Positions 42,184-51,830 of a stretch of 64,000 nt of DNA are shown here, piece after piece. Origin of the DNA: Aurantiacibacter sp. MUD61 (GTDB taxonomy: Bacteria; Pseudomonadota; Alphaproteobacteria; Sphingomonadales; Sphingomonadaceae); the NCBI RefSeq assembly GCF_027912455.1, contig NZ_CP115446.1, positions 2,007,501-2,071,500 on the forward strand. The letters run 5' to 3'. How positions within the stretch are numbered: position 1 is the first letter of the stretch; the number at the start of each line of letters is the position of its first letter. Under the pieces are notes generated by a model. That model searched no databases, was not told where the DNA came from, and saw only the letters and a program-made list of their open reading frames with translations. The position numbers and the translations under genes were made by a program.

Positions 42184-43104
42184 ATGTTCATTCTCATTGC
42201 AAGCATTATCGGCGGTCTTGTCGCGCTGTTCGTCGGCGGGGAATTGCTGGTGCGCGGGGCGGTTTCGATTGCCGAGCGGCTGGGGCTTTCACACCTGGTG
42301 ACCGGCATCGTGATCGTCGGCGCGGCAACTTCCATGCCCGAAATGGTCGCCAGCGTTGAGGCCGCATTGCGGGATTCGCCCGGTATCGCATGGGGCAATG
42401 TCGTCGGCTCCAATCTTGCCAATTCGCTGCTGATCCTCGGCGCGACCGCGCTGGTTGCGCCCATCGCCCTGCACGGCGTGGGTAAGCGCGATGCGGTGGT
42501 GGCGCTAGCGGCAACGGCGCTGCTTTACGCACTCACCATCTGGCAGGGCGCAAGCCCGTGGATCGGCGCGGCGCTGCTGGCTTTGCTCGTCGTTTATGTC
42601 GTGTGGCGCGTGAAGCATCCGCCAGAGAACCTTGATGACGACGACTCACCGCCGCCGCTGGGCCTGCTGCTTGCCATTGCACTGTTCGCAGGCGGTGTCG
42701 GTATCCTGATCGTGGGTGGGCAATTGCTGGTTGCAGGCTCGATCGAGCTGGCGCAGCTTGCCGGCGTCTCCGACGCGGTGATTGGTCTCACCATCGTTGC
42801 CGTCGGCACATCCTTGCCCGAACTTGCCGCATCGCTCGCTGCCGCGCTGAAGGGCAGGGCGGAGATGGCGGTCGGCAATGTCGTTGGCTCCAATATCTAT
42901 AACATCCTGCTGATCGGCGGCGCGACGATGAGCATCGCACCGCTGCCGATCTCGGCGGAGCTGATCGATATCGAGATGCCGGTGCTGCTCGCATCGGCTG
43001 TGTTCCTGCTGCTGCTGTGCCGCTATTTCAGGAACATCAGCCGCTGGATGGGCGTCGCTCTGCTCGGCGCATTTGCCGCGAATACGGCGCTCGTTTTCGC
43101 CTGA
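42184..43104 (+). CDS. Calcium/sodium antiporter, YrbG/CaCA family
   Basis: The membrane protein has 306 residues and about ten helices in two inverted halves. The two alpha repeats are visible: IVGAATSMPEMVASVEAALR with GNVVGSNLANSLLILG in the first half, and VGTSLPELAASLAAALKG with GNVVGSNIYNILLIGG in the second; the acidic Glu of each repeat binds the cation. A charged loop (PPENLDDDDSP) links the halves. It begins 9 bp after rnhB and may share its transcript. Confidence 0.93.
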   Translation: MFILIASIIGGLVALFVGGELLVRGAVSIAERLGLSHLVTGIVIVGAATSMPEMVASVEAALRDSPGIAWGNVVGSNLANSLLILGATALVAPIALHGVGKRDAVVALAATALLYALTIWQGASPWIGAALLALLVVYVVWRVKHPPENLDDDDSPPPLGLLLAIALFAGGVGILIVGGQLLVAGSIELAQLAGVSDAVIGLTIVAVGTSLPELAASLAAALKGRAEMAVGNVVGSNIYNILLIGGATMSIAPLPISAELIDIEMPVLLASAVFLLLLCRYFRNISRWMGVALLGAFAANTALVFA

Positions 43105-43171
43105 TCCGGAACGGGGTGCACCGCCAGCGCATTGCCTAGGCATATCCCTCCCAAATGGAGCCTATGGCCAC

Positions 43172-44077
43172 ATGACCGATTTCACTTTCGCAGACATTCC
43201 CGAACAGACCGGCAAGACGACTATCGTCACCGGGTCCAACACCGGTATCGGTTTCGAGATCGCCCGCCACCTTGCACGCAAGGGCGCCCGAGTGATCCTC
43301 GCCTGCCGCGATGGTGACAAGGCGGCCGAAGCGGCAAACGAAATGAAGGAAGGGCCGGAGCGGCTGGAGGTGGACACGCTGCACCTCGATCTCGCCAATA
43401 TCGCGTCGGTGCGCGAAGCCGCCGAAACCGCGCAGAAAGAAAAGCAGATCGACCTGCTGATCAACAATGCCGGCGTGATGATGCCGCCGCTTTCCCACGC
43501 CACCGCCGGGACGGAGCTGCAATTCGCGGTCAACCACCTCGGCCACTTCGCTTTCACCGCGCTGCTGCTTGGCAAGCTGGCGGAAAACGGCGGAGGCCGC
43601 GTCGTCACGCAGTCGAGCATTGCGCACAAGAGCGGCGATATCGACTTCGACAATCTCGACGCGAGCAATGGCTATGCGAAGAGCCCGTTCTATTCGCAGA
43701 GCAAGCTGGCAAACCTGCTGTTCGCGCTGGAACTGGACCGCCGCCTGCGCGCGGCCAATTCACCAGTCGCTTCGATTGCCTGCCACCCCGGTGTCGCCGC
43801 GTCCGAGTTGACGCGTCACCTGAAGGGCGGGGCATTCTTCCAGCCGATCATGAAAGTTGTGCTCAACACGTCCGAGCAGGGCGCATTGCCCGCCTTGCAA
43901 GCGGCGACCGATCCCAACGCGGAAGGCGGCGACTACCTCGGCCCGCGCGGCCTGATGGAAGCGCGCGGCAATACCTCCGGCCGCGCATACAAAAGCGAGC
44001 GTGCCCGCGATGAAGCCCTGGCCAAGCGCCTGTGGGAGAAATCCGAAGAGCTGACCGGGATCAATTTCTCGGTCTGA
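43172..44077 (+). CDS. Short-chain dehydrogenase/reductase (retinol dehydrogenase-like)
   Basis: The protein has 301 residues. It shows the Rossmann glycine motif TGSNTGIG (TGxxxGIG), the NNAGVM motif, and the catalytic YxxSK as YSQSKLAN, with the Ser in VTQSSIAH. The cofactor-specifying residues after the second strand (ACRDGDKA) include an Arg, which suggests NADP(H). The length and layout match the retinol-dehydrogenase/WWOX-like subgroup. Start at 43172 (MTDFTFAD) is chosen because upstream codons lack homology. Substrate unknown. Confidence 0.92.
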   Translation: MTDFTFADIPEQTGKTTIVTGSNTGIGFEIARHLARKGARVILACRDGDKAAEAANEMKEGPERLEVDTLHLDLANIASVREAAETAQKEKQIDLLINNAGVMMPPLSHATAGTELQFAVNHLGHFAFTALLLGKLAENGGGRVVTQSSIAHKSGDIDFDNLDASNGYAKSPFYSQSKLANLLFALELDRRLRAANSPVASIACHPGVAASELTRHLKGGAFFQPIMKVVLNTSEQGALPALQAATDPNAEGGDYLGPRGLMEARGNTSGRAYKSERARDEALAKRLWEKSEELTGINFSV

Positions 44078-44094
44078 CAGCGGGTTGCGGCCGA

Positions 44095-44787
44095 TCAGCC
44101 GAACGCACCGGCTTTCAGCTGGTCGATATATCCGCCTGCAAAGGCTTCCAGCTGCGCCGGGTCCGATGGCAGGCCGCCCTGTTCATCCGATGCGCCGCCA
44201 AGCTCGTCCCTGCTGTTCACGCGGGGGAAGGGCTCTGGCGGCACCTGCACGCCGAGAAATTCGCATAGCGGTTCCCAACCTTCCTTAGGATGGAACACCA
44301 GCAGCCGTTCTGCGGGGATGGTGTCGATCACACTCTGGTTATGGCGCGCATACCAATCGGTCATGAACGCGCGGTCGTGCACCCTGTCCCCATAGGGCTT
44401 CAGGTAGGTGCCTTTGAACATGCGCATCAGCGGGCTGCCCTCGAGCGAGCCGAGCATGCGTTCTGACATGATGGTCTCGCTGACGGAATCGAACCAGCTT
44501 TCGGGATCGCGCACCGTCAGCAGCACCTTTGCATCGGGGTAGTATTCGGCCAGTTCCCGCCAGTATGAGCTTGCCGGAAAATCGGTGGTGGAATGAAAGC
44601 CTTCGAAGATCGAGTCCCAATCGGGATTACCGTCGGCGACGTCCTGCCACAGCGCGATATTGCGGCTCGCATGGCGGAAAACCTCTGCCATGTGATAGCA
44701 CGGCCCGAAGCCGAGATGCTCCAGCGCGAACTTAGTGGAAAACGTCGCAGTGCGCCCCGGACCGGCGCCAATTACCTTCAATGCCAT
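44095..44787 (-). CDS. Sulfotransferase family protein (PAPS-dependent type)
   Basis: The protein has 230 residues. The N-terminal 5'-phosphosulfate-binding loop GAGPGRTATFSTKFALEHLG follows strand one (MALKVI), and the 3'-phosphate-binding region is VRDPESWFDSVSET. The match is to the small sulfotransferase group (Sulfotransfer-4/nodulation NodH-like). The target is unknown. ATG at 44787 has an AGGGGGG site; the longer open frame to 45219 is antisense to the ccrM leader. It diverges from ccrM. Confidence 0.88.
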   Translation of the reverse strand: MALKVIGAGPGRTATFSTKFALEHLGFGPCYHMAEVFRHASRNIALWQDVADGNPDWDSIFEGFHSTTDFPASSYWRELAEYYPDAKVLLTVRDPESWFDSVSETIMSERMLGSLEGSPLMRMFKGTYLKPYGDRVHDRAFMTDWYARHNQSVIDTIPAERLLVFHPKEGWEPLCEFLGVQVPPEPFPRVNSRDELGGASDEQGGLPSDPAQLEAFAGGYIDQLKAGAFG

Positions 44788-44824
44788 CGAAAATTCCCCC
44801 CTTTGGCCTGCAAAATCCGCAGGC

Positions 44825-44966
44825 GAGTCCTTGCGGCCACACCCCATCATATCGAGTCCTTCGCTGTTGGACAGACTCAATATCTTGTGGCGGACTCGTT
44901 TCGTTCTCCCCAAAGCCTTGGGGCTTGCGATAAATTTGCCGCTTGACCCCGGACTCCTGCGGACTC
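44825..44966. promoter_or_regulatory. Cluster of six GANTC sites in the ccrM promoter region
   Basis: GANTC sites lie at 44825, 44854, 44874, 44893, 44952 and 44962 (each 5 bp, GAGTC or GACTC). They fill the gap between the divergent sulfotransferase gene and ccrM. GANTC is the CcrM methylation target, and GcrA acts at methylated GANTC promoters in relatives. The cluster therefore looks like an autoregulatory promoter. No full CtrA box was seen in this gap. Confidence 0.75.
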
Positions 44967-44982
44967 TACCCCCTGTGGATAA

Positions 44983-46173
<1,191 letters not shown>

Positions 46174-46175
46174 GT

Positions 46176-47333
46176 TTATTGGGTTTCGCTGCTCCAAGTT
46201 CGCCTAGAAATAATCGGAAGCTCAAGAAGCGTCGGCTGCTGTGGCATAAGCCCTCGACTCCATTTGCTTCCCGGAATGCTGGATCGTAAATTTCGCTCCA
46301 AGTAGGTTCTTCGCCTGGCATCGAGACCTTCCCACCAGCTTGGTTTCACAAAAAGATTCTCGCTGGTGTCAAAGCCGAATTGAATTAGCACTGAAGCCAA
46401 TTGATGGTCAGGAACCTGATGGAGCGAACTTATGAAATCTCGATTAGGCTCTTTGGCGTCGATCCATCCAAAAATGGCGCATGTCTTTCCGTTGATCGGG
46501 AGTATGTTGAAACCCATCATAGCTAAGGAACCTGCAGGAGCGTCCAGACTTTGAAGATTCCTCCCTTGGAAGTCGTATTCTGGCAGAAAAACGCCTGAAG
46601 TGGAAATGGGAAGAAGGCCGTCGAATTGTATAAACGACCATTCGAGTGAGCTAAAGTCTCCGTTTAATAGGCTAGTGTCCCAATCTCGCTTGAACCTGCG
46701 GTGCTCATCATACCCTAAGGATAGACCAAAGATACCAGCTGCGATTTCTTGTTGACTTTCACACTGCTGTTCAAATTCTAGACCTCGATCAATGTGGTCC
46801 CTTGCAAATTCAAGCGTCTTAATTGCCACCATTTTCATATAAATTTCAAAGCTCAAAGCTCTATAACTTAGTAGAAAAGCTACATTGCGATTTGGCTCTT
46901 TTGCGGTTTCTGCTGGTTTGAACGTTTCACTGTCATGATGTGAGCAGAAGCCGTAAAAGGTCGAAGCAAGATTAATTCCAATGCTGGTCAGACCACCAGA
47001 GATATCACGGGGGTCATCATTTCGACCCGATAGTATGTGGTTTTGTTCTGCTAGCACCGCGAGACCGGTACGTTTTTGAATTGTGTGCGCTGCTGAGAAG
47101 ACACTCGAACATTTTTCTTCTGCTTCTGGGTGAAAGCAAAGCTTTGTTTTCTTCGCCTCTCGATAAAATTGTGAGAAGATAGCGCTAAGTGGAAGTGGTT
47201 TCATTTGAGCGCGTCTAAGGTGGCAATTCTTCCATTTCCGACCAGATTTGCACCAGCACAACTCATTTCTTCCCATTGATCGTTTCGGCTCGAGAGGCCG
47301 AAACCGACTAAGCGGGGTATCTCCGAATGGCAT
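46176..47333 (-). CDS. SEC-C-motif protein of unknown function, AT-rich
   Basis: The protein has 385 residues. A SEC-C zinc motif lies near the N-terminus (GRNELCWCKSGRKWKNCHLR, residues 21-40; Cys-x-Cys and Cys-His ligands). A second possible metal site follows (CFHPEAEEKCSSVFSAAHTIQKR, near residues 66-88, C-x8-C-x6-H spacing). The rest is a mixed domain rich in aromatic residues with no family I can name. Base composition is visibly more AT-rich than in ccrM upstream and folP downstream, a sign of transfer. Start could be 47333 or 47276 (MGRNELCW). It ends 2 bp from the ccrM stop. SEC-C proteins bind nucleic acids or ribosomes in some contexts; no function is assigned. Confidence 0.75.
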   Translation of the reverse strand: MPFGDTPLSRFRPLEPKRSMGRNELCWCKSGRKWKNCHLRRAQMKPLPLSAIFSQFYREAKKTKLCFHPEAEEKCSSVFSAAHTIQKRTGLAVLAEQNHILSGRNDDPRDISGGLTSIGINLASTFYGFCSHHDSETFKPAETAKEPNRNVAFLLSYRALSFEIYMKMVAIKTLEFARDHIDRGLEFEQQCESQQEIAAGIFGLSLGYDEHRRFKRDWDTSLLNGDFSSLEWSFIQFDGLLPISTSGVFLPEYDFQGRNLQSLDAPAGSLAMMGFNILPINGKTCAIFGWIDAKEPNRDFISSLHQVPDHQLASVLIQFGFDTSENLFVKPSWWEGLDARRRTYLERNLRSSIPGSKWSRGLMPQQPTLLELPIISRRTWSSETQ

Positions 47334-47667
47334 GGTTTTCTCACTTCACTTAAAAAGAACTCAAACAACTTTTTGATTAGTTCAAAAATCTTGCAGCCAA
47401 ACACCCGCCTCTTGCAACAATGGGATTTCCGAGCAGGTCTTTAGTCAGCACGATAGATTGCGGTGGTAGCGCACCAGCATTTACCTTTCCTACAACTCCC
47501 CCGCCACGCTCAATCCGGTGCATGACCCACGCTCAGCCCTTGATCGCAGGCCGGTTGCCCGCTTCAAATGCGCCAACTTTTACGCCCAGAAATTTCTTCG
47601 CCAGAACACTGTCACACCTGTCACACCCCCCATCGTTACGATGCGCTAAGTTACTGAAAGCAAAGCC
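47334..47667. other. Intergenic region between the SEC-C gene and folP
   Basis: No gene is supported in these 334 bp. The part near the SEC-C gene is AT-rich and matches that gene's composition, so the presumed transferred block may begin about here. Near folP, CTGTCACAC occurs twice in tandem (47609-47617 and 47618-47626), 42 bp upstream of the folP start. This could be an operator or part of the folP promoter, but no consensus was recognised. Confidence 0.55.
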
Positions 47668-48780
47668 ATGAGCCAGAGCGTCTACATCCAGCCGATCACC
47701 ATGGTCACCGGGCCGCAGGCGGTCGAGGGGGATGCGATTCGGCTGGCGGGCGGCATGGCCTATGCACGCGAGTTTGCGGTGATCGTGCGTGAGGGCGGGG
47801 CGGTTGTGTCTCGCCGGATTGCGACCAAGGCGAGCATGGCGGAGGCGCTTGCGGCTCTCCCGGGAGAACTTGGCGCGGACGGCGAGATGCAGTGGTCCAA
47901 CCTGCAAATGGCGCATCCGCCGATGGAGCTTGGCGGGCGCACCATCCGGCTCGACCAGCCGCAGGTGATGGGCATCCTCAACGTCACGCCCGACAGCTTC
48001 AGCGATGGCGGCGAGTTCATGGACGATCCCGACGCCATGAAAGCGCACGCCGCCGCCATGCACGAGGCGGGCGCGGCCATCATCGACATTGGCGGCGAAA
48101 GCACACGGCCGGGCGCGAAAGCGGTGTGGGAAGGCGAGGAGGCCAAGCGCGTCGTCCCCGCGATCGAGCATTGCGTCGCCATGGGCGCGGCAGTGAGTGT
48201 CGACACGCGCCGACCGGCGGTGATGGAAGCGGCGCTGGAAGCAGGCGCGCACGTGATCAACGACGTGTCGGCGCTCCGCTACGATCCGCGCAGCCTCGGG
48301 TTTGCAGCGGCGAGCGGGAAGCCCGTCATCCTGATGCATGCTCCGGGCACGGGCGAGGATTTGCACGCCGATCCCGACTACAGCGCGGTGGCCTTCGACG
48401 TATTCGACTTCCTCAAGCAAGCGCGTGACCGGGCGGTTGGGGCAGGCATAGCGGCGGAGCGCATCGTCCTCGATCCGGGCATCGGCTTCGGCAAGTCGCT
48501 GTCGGACAACCTCACCATCCTCAACCACCTGCCCATGTACCACGCGCTCGGCTGCCCGCTGCTGCTGGGCGTAAGCCGCAAGCGCATGATCGGCGCGCTG
48601 AGCAATGAAGTCCCCGCGCACAAACGTGTCGGCGGCTCGCTAACACTGGCGCAGCTCGGCATGGATGCAGGCGTGCAATTGCTGCGCGTGCATGACGTGT
48701 TCGAGACGGTGCAGGCGCGCAATGTGTGGCGCGGGTTGAGGGATGCGGCGCTGACCGATTTCAGCGGATTGGAGCCTTAG
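47668..48780 (+). CDS. folP: Dihydropteroate synthase
   Basis: FolP condenses p-aminobenzoate with 7,8-dihydropterin diphosphate in folate synthesis. The TIM-barrel core begins at about residue 95 (QVMGILNVTPDSFSDGG) and holds DIGGESTRPGA, LDPGIGFGKS and GVSRKRMIG. The first ~95 residues (SVYIQPITMV and on) are an N-terminal extension not needed for the barrel; it occurs in several alphaproteobacterial FolP proteins and has no assigned role. The gene follows a tandem CTGTCACAC repeat and is followed by a dispersed-repeat region. Confidence 0.94.
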   Translation: MSQSVYIQPITMVTGPQAVEGDAIRLAGGMAYAREFAVIVREGGAVVSRRIATKASMAEALAALPGELGADGEMQWSNLQMAHPPMELGGRTIRLDQPQVMGILNVTPDSFSDGGEFMDDPDAMKAHAAAMHEAGAAIIDIGGESTRPGAKAVWEGEEAKRVVPAIEHCVAMGAAVSVDTRRPAVMEAALEAGAHVINDVSALRYDPRSLGFAAASGKPVILMHAPGTGEDLHADPDYSAVAFDVFDFLKQARDRAVGAGIAAERIVLDPGIGFGKSLSDNLTILNHLPMYHALGCPLLLGVSRKRMIGALSNEVPAHKRVGGSLTLAQLGMDAGVQLLRVHDVFETVQARNVWRGLRDAALTDFSGLEP

Positions 48781-48812
48781 GGCTTGCCTACGGCTACCAC
48801 ATCGCGTGAACG

Positions 48813-48931
48813 CCCTTCGACAAGCTCAGGACGAACGGAGGAGGGGGAAAGCAGGAAACCAAGCCGAAGGCGAAGGCAAGGCCGAACGGCCGCCCGAGCT
48901 TTTGCGAGGAGCCAAGCGCACGGATGTGCGC
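48813..48931. repeat. Mixed dispersed repeats after folP
   Basis: CCCTTCGACAAGCTCAGGAC (48813-48832) is a copy of the TTCGACAAGCTCAGG motif. AAGGCCGAACGGCCGCCCG (48878-48896) matches the intergenic repeat of 36379-36407 and 59513-59541 exactly over 19 bp. A terminal hairpin, GCGCAC-GGAT-GTGCGC (48916-48931), follows. The region separates folP from the convergent response-regulator gene and holds no gene. Confidence 0.75.
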
Positions 48932-48953
48932 GCCCGGCGCTTGAGGGCTAGAA

Positions 48954-50372
48954 TCAGGCCGCGTTGTCGATGCCGAGGTCGCTGAGCTTGCGATAGAGCG
49001 TTGAGCGCCCGATCCCGAGGCGGCGGGCGACTTCGGTCATGCGGCCGCGGTAGTGGCCGATGGCGAGGCGGATGACGTCGGCTTCGATGTCTTCGAGCGG
49101 GCGGAGGTTACCGTCCTCGCAATAGAGCTGTACCCCAGCGCTCTCACGCATCGGTGTAGCGGGGGCCTCGCATTCGCCAACGATCTCGCGCAGTTGCGGA
49201 AAGTCTTCGGTGGTCAGCGCATCACCATCGCAGAACACGGCGGCTCGGAAGAGCACGGCCTGCAGCTGGCGGACATTGCCCGGCCAGTCGAAGGCGGAGA
49301 GAAGGCGCAGCGCGTCGTCTGTGATCCCCAGCGGGCGCAGGCCCGGCTGCTCGCCGATACGGCCCAGGAAGTGCCGGGTGAGGGCAGGAACGTCCTCGCT
49401 CCGCTTGCGCAGCGGCGGCAGTTCGATGGAGGTGCGGGAAAGCGCGGTCAGCAGCTGCTCGCGGAAATGCCCGGTCGCGACAAGATCGGCGAGCGGGAGG
49501 TTTGACGCAGCAATGATACGGATATCGACCTTGAAGGCGTATTGCGCGCCGAGCGGCTTGACCTGGCCGGTCTCGATCACCTCGGCAAGGCGGTCCTGCA
49601 AATCCATCGACAGACGGTCGATTTCGTCGAGCACCAGCGTGCCGCCATCGCAATTCTGGATCGCGCCGGTCTGCTGCTCGAAAGCACCGGGAAAGGCGCC
49701 CTTCTCATGTCCGAACAGGACCGATTCCAGGCTGCTCGCCGGGACGCCGGCAATGTTGAGCATGCGAAACTCGGTCTTGGCGCGGGGGGAGGCTCCATGC
49801 ATGGCGCGCACCAGCATCTCCTTGCCCGTGCCGCTTTCGCCTTCGATCAGCACATGCCCATGGCCGCGCGCAGCCTTCGCCGCCTTTGCCAGCGCATCGC
49901 GGAACGGTGTGGCGGTGCCGACCATCGCGTCAAAATCAAGGTCGCCGTCAAACTTCTCGGCGAGCGGCGTCAATTCATCGCGCGGCGTCTCCCGCGTCGT
50001 CGCATTGCGCAGTGCCTGCATCAGGCGATCGGGGGCGACAGGTTTGACGAGGTAATCTGTGGCCCCGGCACGCATCGCTTCGACAGCAAGATGCGGGCTG
50101 GTGCTGGTGGTGAGCATGAGGATCGGCAGCGCAGGGCGGCGTTCCTTGAGCTCGGCAATCAGCTCACAGGCGCGTTCACCGGGCACCCATTGGTCGAGGA
50201 TGATGGCGGAAAGCTGCATGCCCTGCCGCGTACCGAGCGTGGCGATGGCGGTCTCGCTGTCACCGACAACGAGCGTGCGCCAGCCTTCGCGTCCCGCAAG
50301 CGCGGAAACGAGCCGGCTTTGCGCCGGTTCATCGTCAATCAGCATCAGCAGGCGCTGTTCAGCCTCGGCCAT
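48954..50372 (-). CDS. Sigma-54-type response regulator (receiver, AAA+, Fis HTH) with altered GAFTGA loop
   Basis: The 472-residue protein resembles NtrC/FlbD regulators. Receiver: phospho-acceptor Asp60 in AIILDQWVPG, Lys in DYLVKP. AAA+ domain: Walker A GESGTGKE (178-185), Walker B TLVLDE (about 245-250). The loop that contacts sigma-54 reads GAFPGA (225-230) rather than GAFTGA. The C-terminal Fis-type helix-turn-helix is MTEVARRLGIGRSTLYRKLSDLG. The Thr-to-Pro change should weaken or abolish sigma-54 activation. No kinase is adjacent. A terminator-like hairpin lies 12-35 bp upstream of the ATG. Confidence 0.9.
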   Translation of the reverse strand: MAEAEQRLLMLIDDEPAQSRLVSALAGREGWRTLVVGDSETAIATLGTRQGMQLSAIILDQWVPGERACELIAELKERRPALPILMLTTSTSPHLAVEAMRAGATDYLVKPVAPDRLMQALRNATTRETPRDELTPLAEKFDGDLDFDAMVGTATPFRDALAKAAKAARGHGHVLIEGESGTGKEMLVRAMHGASPRAKTEFRMLNIAGVPASSLESVLFGHEKGAFPGAFEQQTGAIQNCDGGTLVLDEIDRLSMDLQDRLAEVIETGQVKPLGAQYAFKVDIRIIAASNLPLADLVATGHFREQLLTALSRTSIELPPLRKRSEDVPALTRHFLGRIGEQPGLRPLGITDDALRLLSAFDWPGNVRQLQAVLFRAAVFCDGDALTTEDFPQLREIVGECEAPATPMRESAGVQLYCEDGNLRPLEDIEADVIRLAIGHYRGRMTEVARRLGIGRSTLYRKLSDLGIDNAA

Positions 50373-50383
50373 TCATTTTCACC

Positions 50384-50407
50384 CAAAAAAGGGGCCCGAC
50401 AACGGGC
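50384..50407 (-). terminator. Terminator-like hairpin in the leader of the response-regulator gene
   Basis: On the plus strand AAAAAA (50385-50390) is followed by GCCCG (50394-50398), ACAA, and CGGGC (50403-50407). In minus-strand RNA this is a GC stem and loop followed by CCCUUUUUU. It lies just before the ATG of the response-regulator gene, where it could attenuate transcription or end a short leader RNA. The stem is only 5 bp. Confidence 0.5.
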
Positions 50408-50566
50408 GTTGAACGATCTTGCTATCAGCGATTTGTAAAAAGGCGATTAAGCGCGTTCGACAAGAAATGGGCGGGCTTGAGCGGAGCGGACTTGCCCTTT
50501 AGGCACTTCGCCATCTAAGGAATTGGCCAACATCTCTTGGCTCCCAGAAAGGCTACAGGAATTACA

Positions 50567-50689
50567 ATGAGCAATCCGCACGATATGAAGGCCGCAAAAG
50601 GCACCTATGCGAGCTTCATCAGCATGACGAAGTGGTCGATCCCGGTGATCGCGATCATCGTGTTCATCGTCGTCCTGCTGATTTCCTGA
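50567..50689 (+). CDS. aa3-type cytochrome c oxidase subunit IV-like small protein
   Basis: The protein has 40 residues: a polar N-terminus (MSNPHDMKAAKGTYASF) and one hydrophobic helix (about 25-39, IPVIAIIVFIVVLLI). This is the pattern of the bacterial aa3 oxidase subunit IV (COX4-pro-2), a single-helix subunit. An AGGA site lies upstream of the ATG. In several alphaproteobacteria this gene sits just before pntAA, as here. The next start is 19 bp downstream, so it is probably the first gene of the pnt operon. Confidence 0.85.
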   Translation: MSNPHDMKAAKGTYASFISMTKWSIPVIAIIVFIVVLLIS

Positions 50690-50708
50690 GCCGGACTGAA
50701 GAGAGCGG

Positions 50709-51830
50709 ATGCGGATAGCGGTTCTGAAAGAGCAGGCAGCAGGCGAAACCCGCGTCGCTGCCACCCCGGAAACGGTCAAGAAACTGAGCGCGCTTGGCGC
50801 GACGGTGGCCGTTGAAGAAGGCGCCGGTATCCGCGCCACCATTACGGACGATGCCTATCGCGATGCGGGCGCGGAGCTTGGCTCTGCCGCTGCCGTGGTG
50901 AAAGACGCGGACATCGTGATGGGCGTGCAGGCGCCCGATGTTGCGGCACTTTCCGGCGCGAAAAAAGGCGCGTGGGTCGCGGCGACTTTCGATCCCTTCG
51001 GCCAGAAAGACCGTGTCGAGGCCTATGCCAAGGCAGGTCTCGAGGCGCTGGCGATGGAATTCATGCCGCGCATCACCCGCGCGCAGAGCATGGACGTTCT
51101 CTCCAGCCAGTCCAACCTGTCCGGCTACAAAGCGGTGATTGCCGCAGCGGATCTTTACGGCCGCGCCTTCCCGATGATGATGACCGCCGCTGGCACCGTC
51201 AGCGCGGCAAAGGTCTTCGTCATGGGCGTCGGCGTTGCTGGCCTACAGGCCATCGCCACGGCCAAGCGCTTGGGTGCGCAGGTGAGCGCGACGGATGTCC
51301 GCTCGGCCACCAAGGAACAGATCCAGTCGCTGGGCGCCAAGCCGATCTTCGTCGAGAATGTCGAGGGGATCGAGGGTGAGGGCAGCGGCGGCTATGCCAC
51401 CGAAATGAGCGAGGAATACCAGAAGGCGCAGGCCGAGCTGGTCAGCAGCCATATCGCAAAGCAGGACATCGTGATCACTACTGCGCTTATCCCGGGCCGC
51501 GCTGCGCCGCGCCTGATCAGCGATGCGCAGATCGCGACCATGCGCCAGGGCAGCGTGATCTTCGATCTTGCCGTCGCGCAGGGTGGCAATGTTGAAGGCA
51601 GTGTTGCCGACGAAGTGGTCGAACAGCACGGTGTGAAAATCATGGGCTTTTCCAACACGCCCGCGCATCTGGCCGCCGATGCGAGCGCGCTGTTCAGCCG
51701 GAATTTGTTCAACTTCCTCAACGCCTTTTGGGACGAAGAGAAGAAAGCACCTGAACTCGATGAAGAGATCGGCGACGCGATCCGCCTGACCAAGGACGGC
51801 GCGATCGTGAATGAGAGGCTGCAGGGGTGA
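50709..51830 (+). CDS. pntAA: NAD(P) transhydrogenase subunit alpha, part 1 (NAD-binding domain)
   Basis: This is the peripheral NAD(H)-binding domain I of the proton-translocating transhydrogenase, which makes NADPH from NADH using proton-motive force. The 373-residue protein belongs to the alanine dehydrogenase/PntA family: GYKAVIAAADLYGRAFPMMMTAAGTV, the Rossmann loop VMGVGVAGLQAIATAKRLGA, and the mobile-loop region near residue 220. It ends with a GTGA overlap into an inserted gene. The membrane part of the alpha subunit is encoded separately (pntAB), the split form known from Rhodospirillum. Confidence 0.95.
   Translation: MRIAVLKEQAAGETRVAATPETVKKLSALGATVAVEEGAGIRATITDDAYRDAGAELGSAAAVVKDADIVMGVQAPDVAALSGAKKGAWVAATFDPFGQKDRVEAYAKAGLEALAMEFMPRITRAQSMDVLSSQSNLSGYKAVIAAADLYGRAFPMMMTAAGTVSAAKVFVMGVGVAGLQAIATAKRLGAQVSATDVRSATKEQIQSLGAKPIFVENVEGIEGEGSGGYATEMSEEYQKAQAELVSSHIAKQDIVITTALIPGRAAPRLISDAQIATMRQGSVIFDLAVAQGGNVEGSVADEVVEQHGVKIMGFSNTPAHLAADASALFSRNLFNFLNAFWDEEKKAPELDEEIGDAIRLTKDGAIVNERLQG

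Noticed and set aside
47420..47671. Possible 83-residue gene before folP
   Set aside because: No ribosome-binding site, low-complexity Pro/Ser/Arg composition, overlaps the folP start and the repeat.
50373..50566. Small gene in the gap before the subunit IV-like gene
   Set aside because: No frame with a start and ribosome-binding site; only the hairpin is supported.
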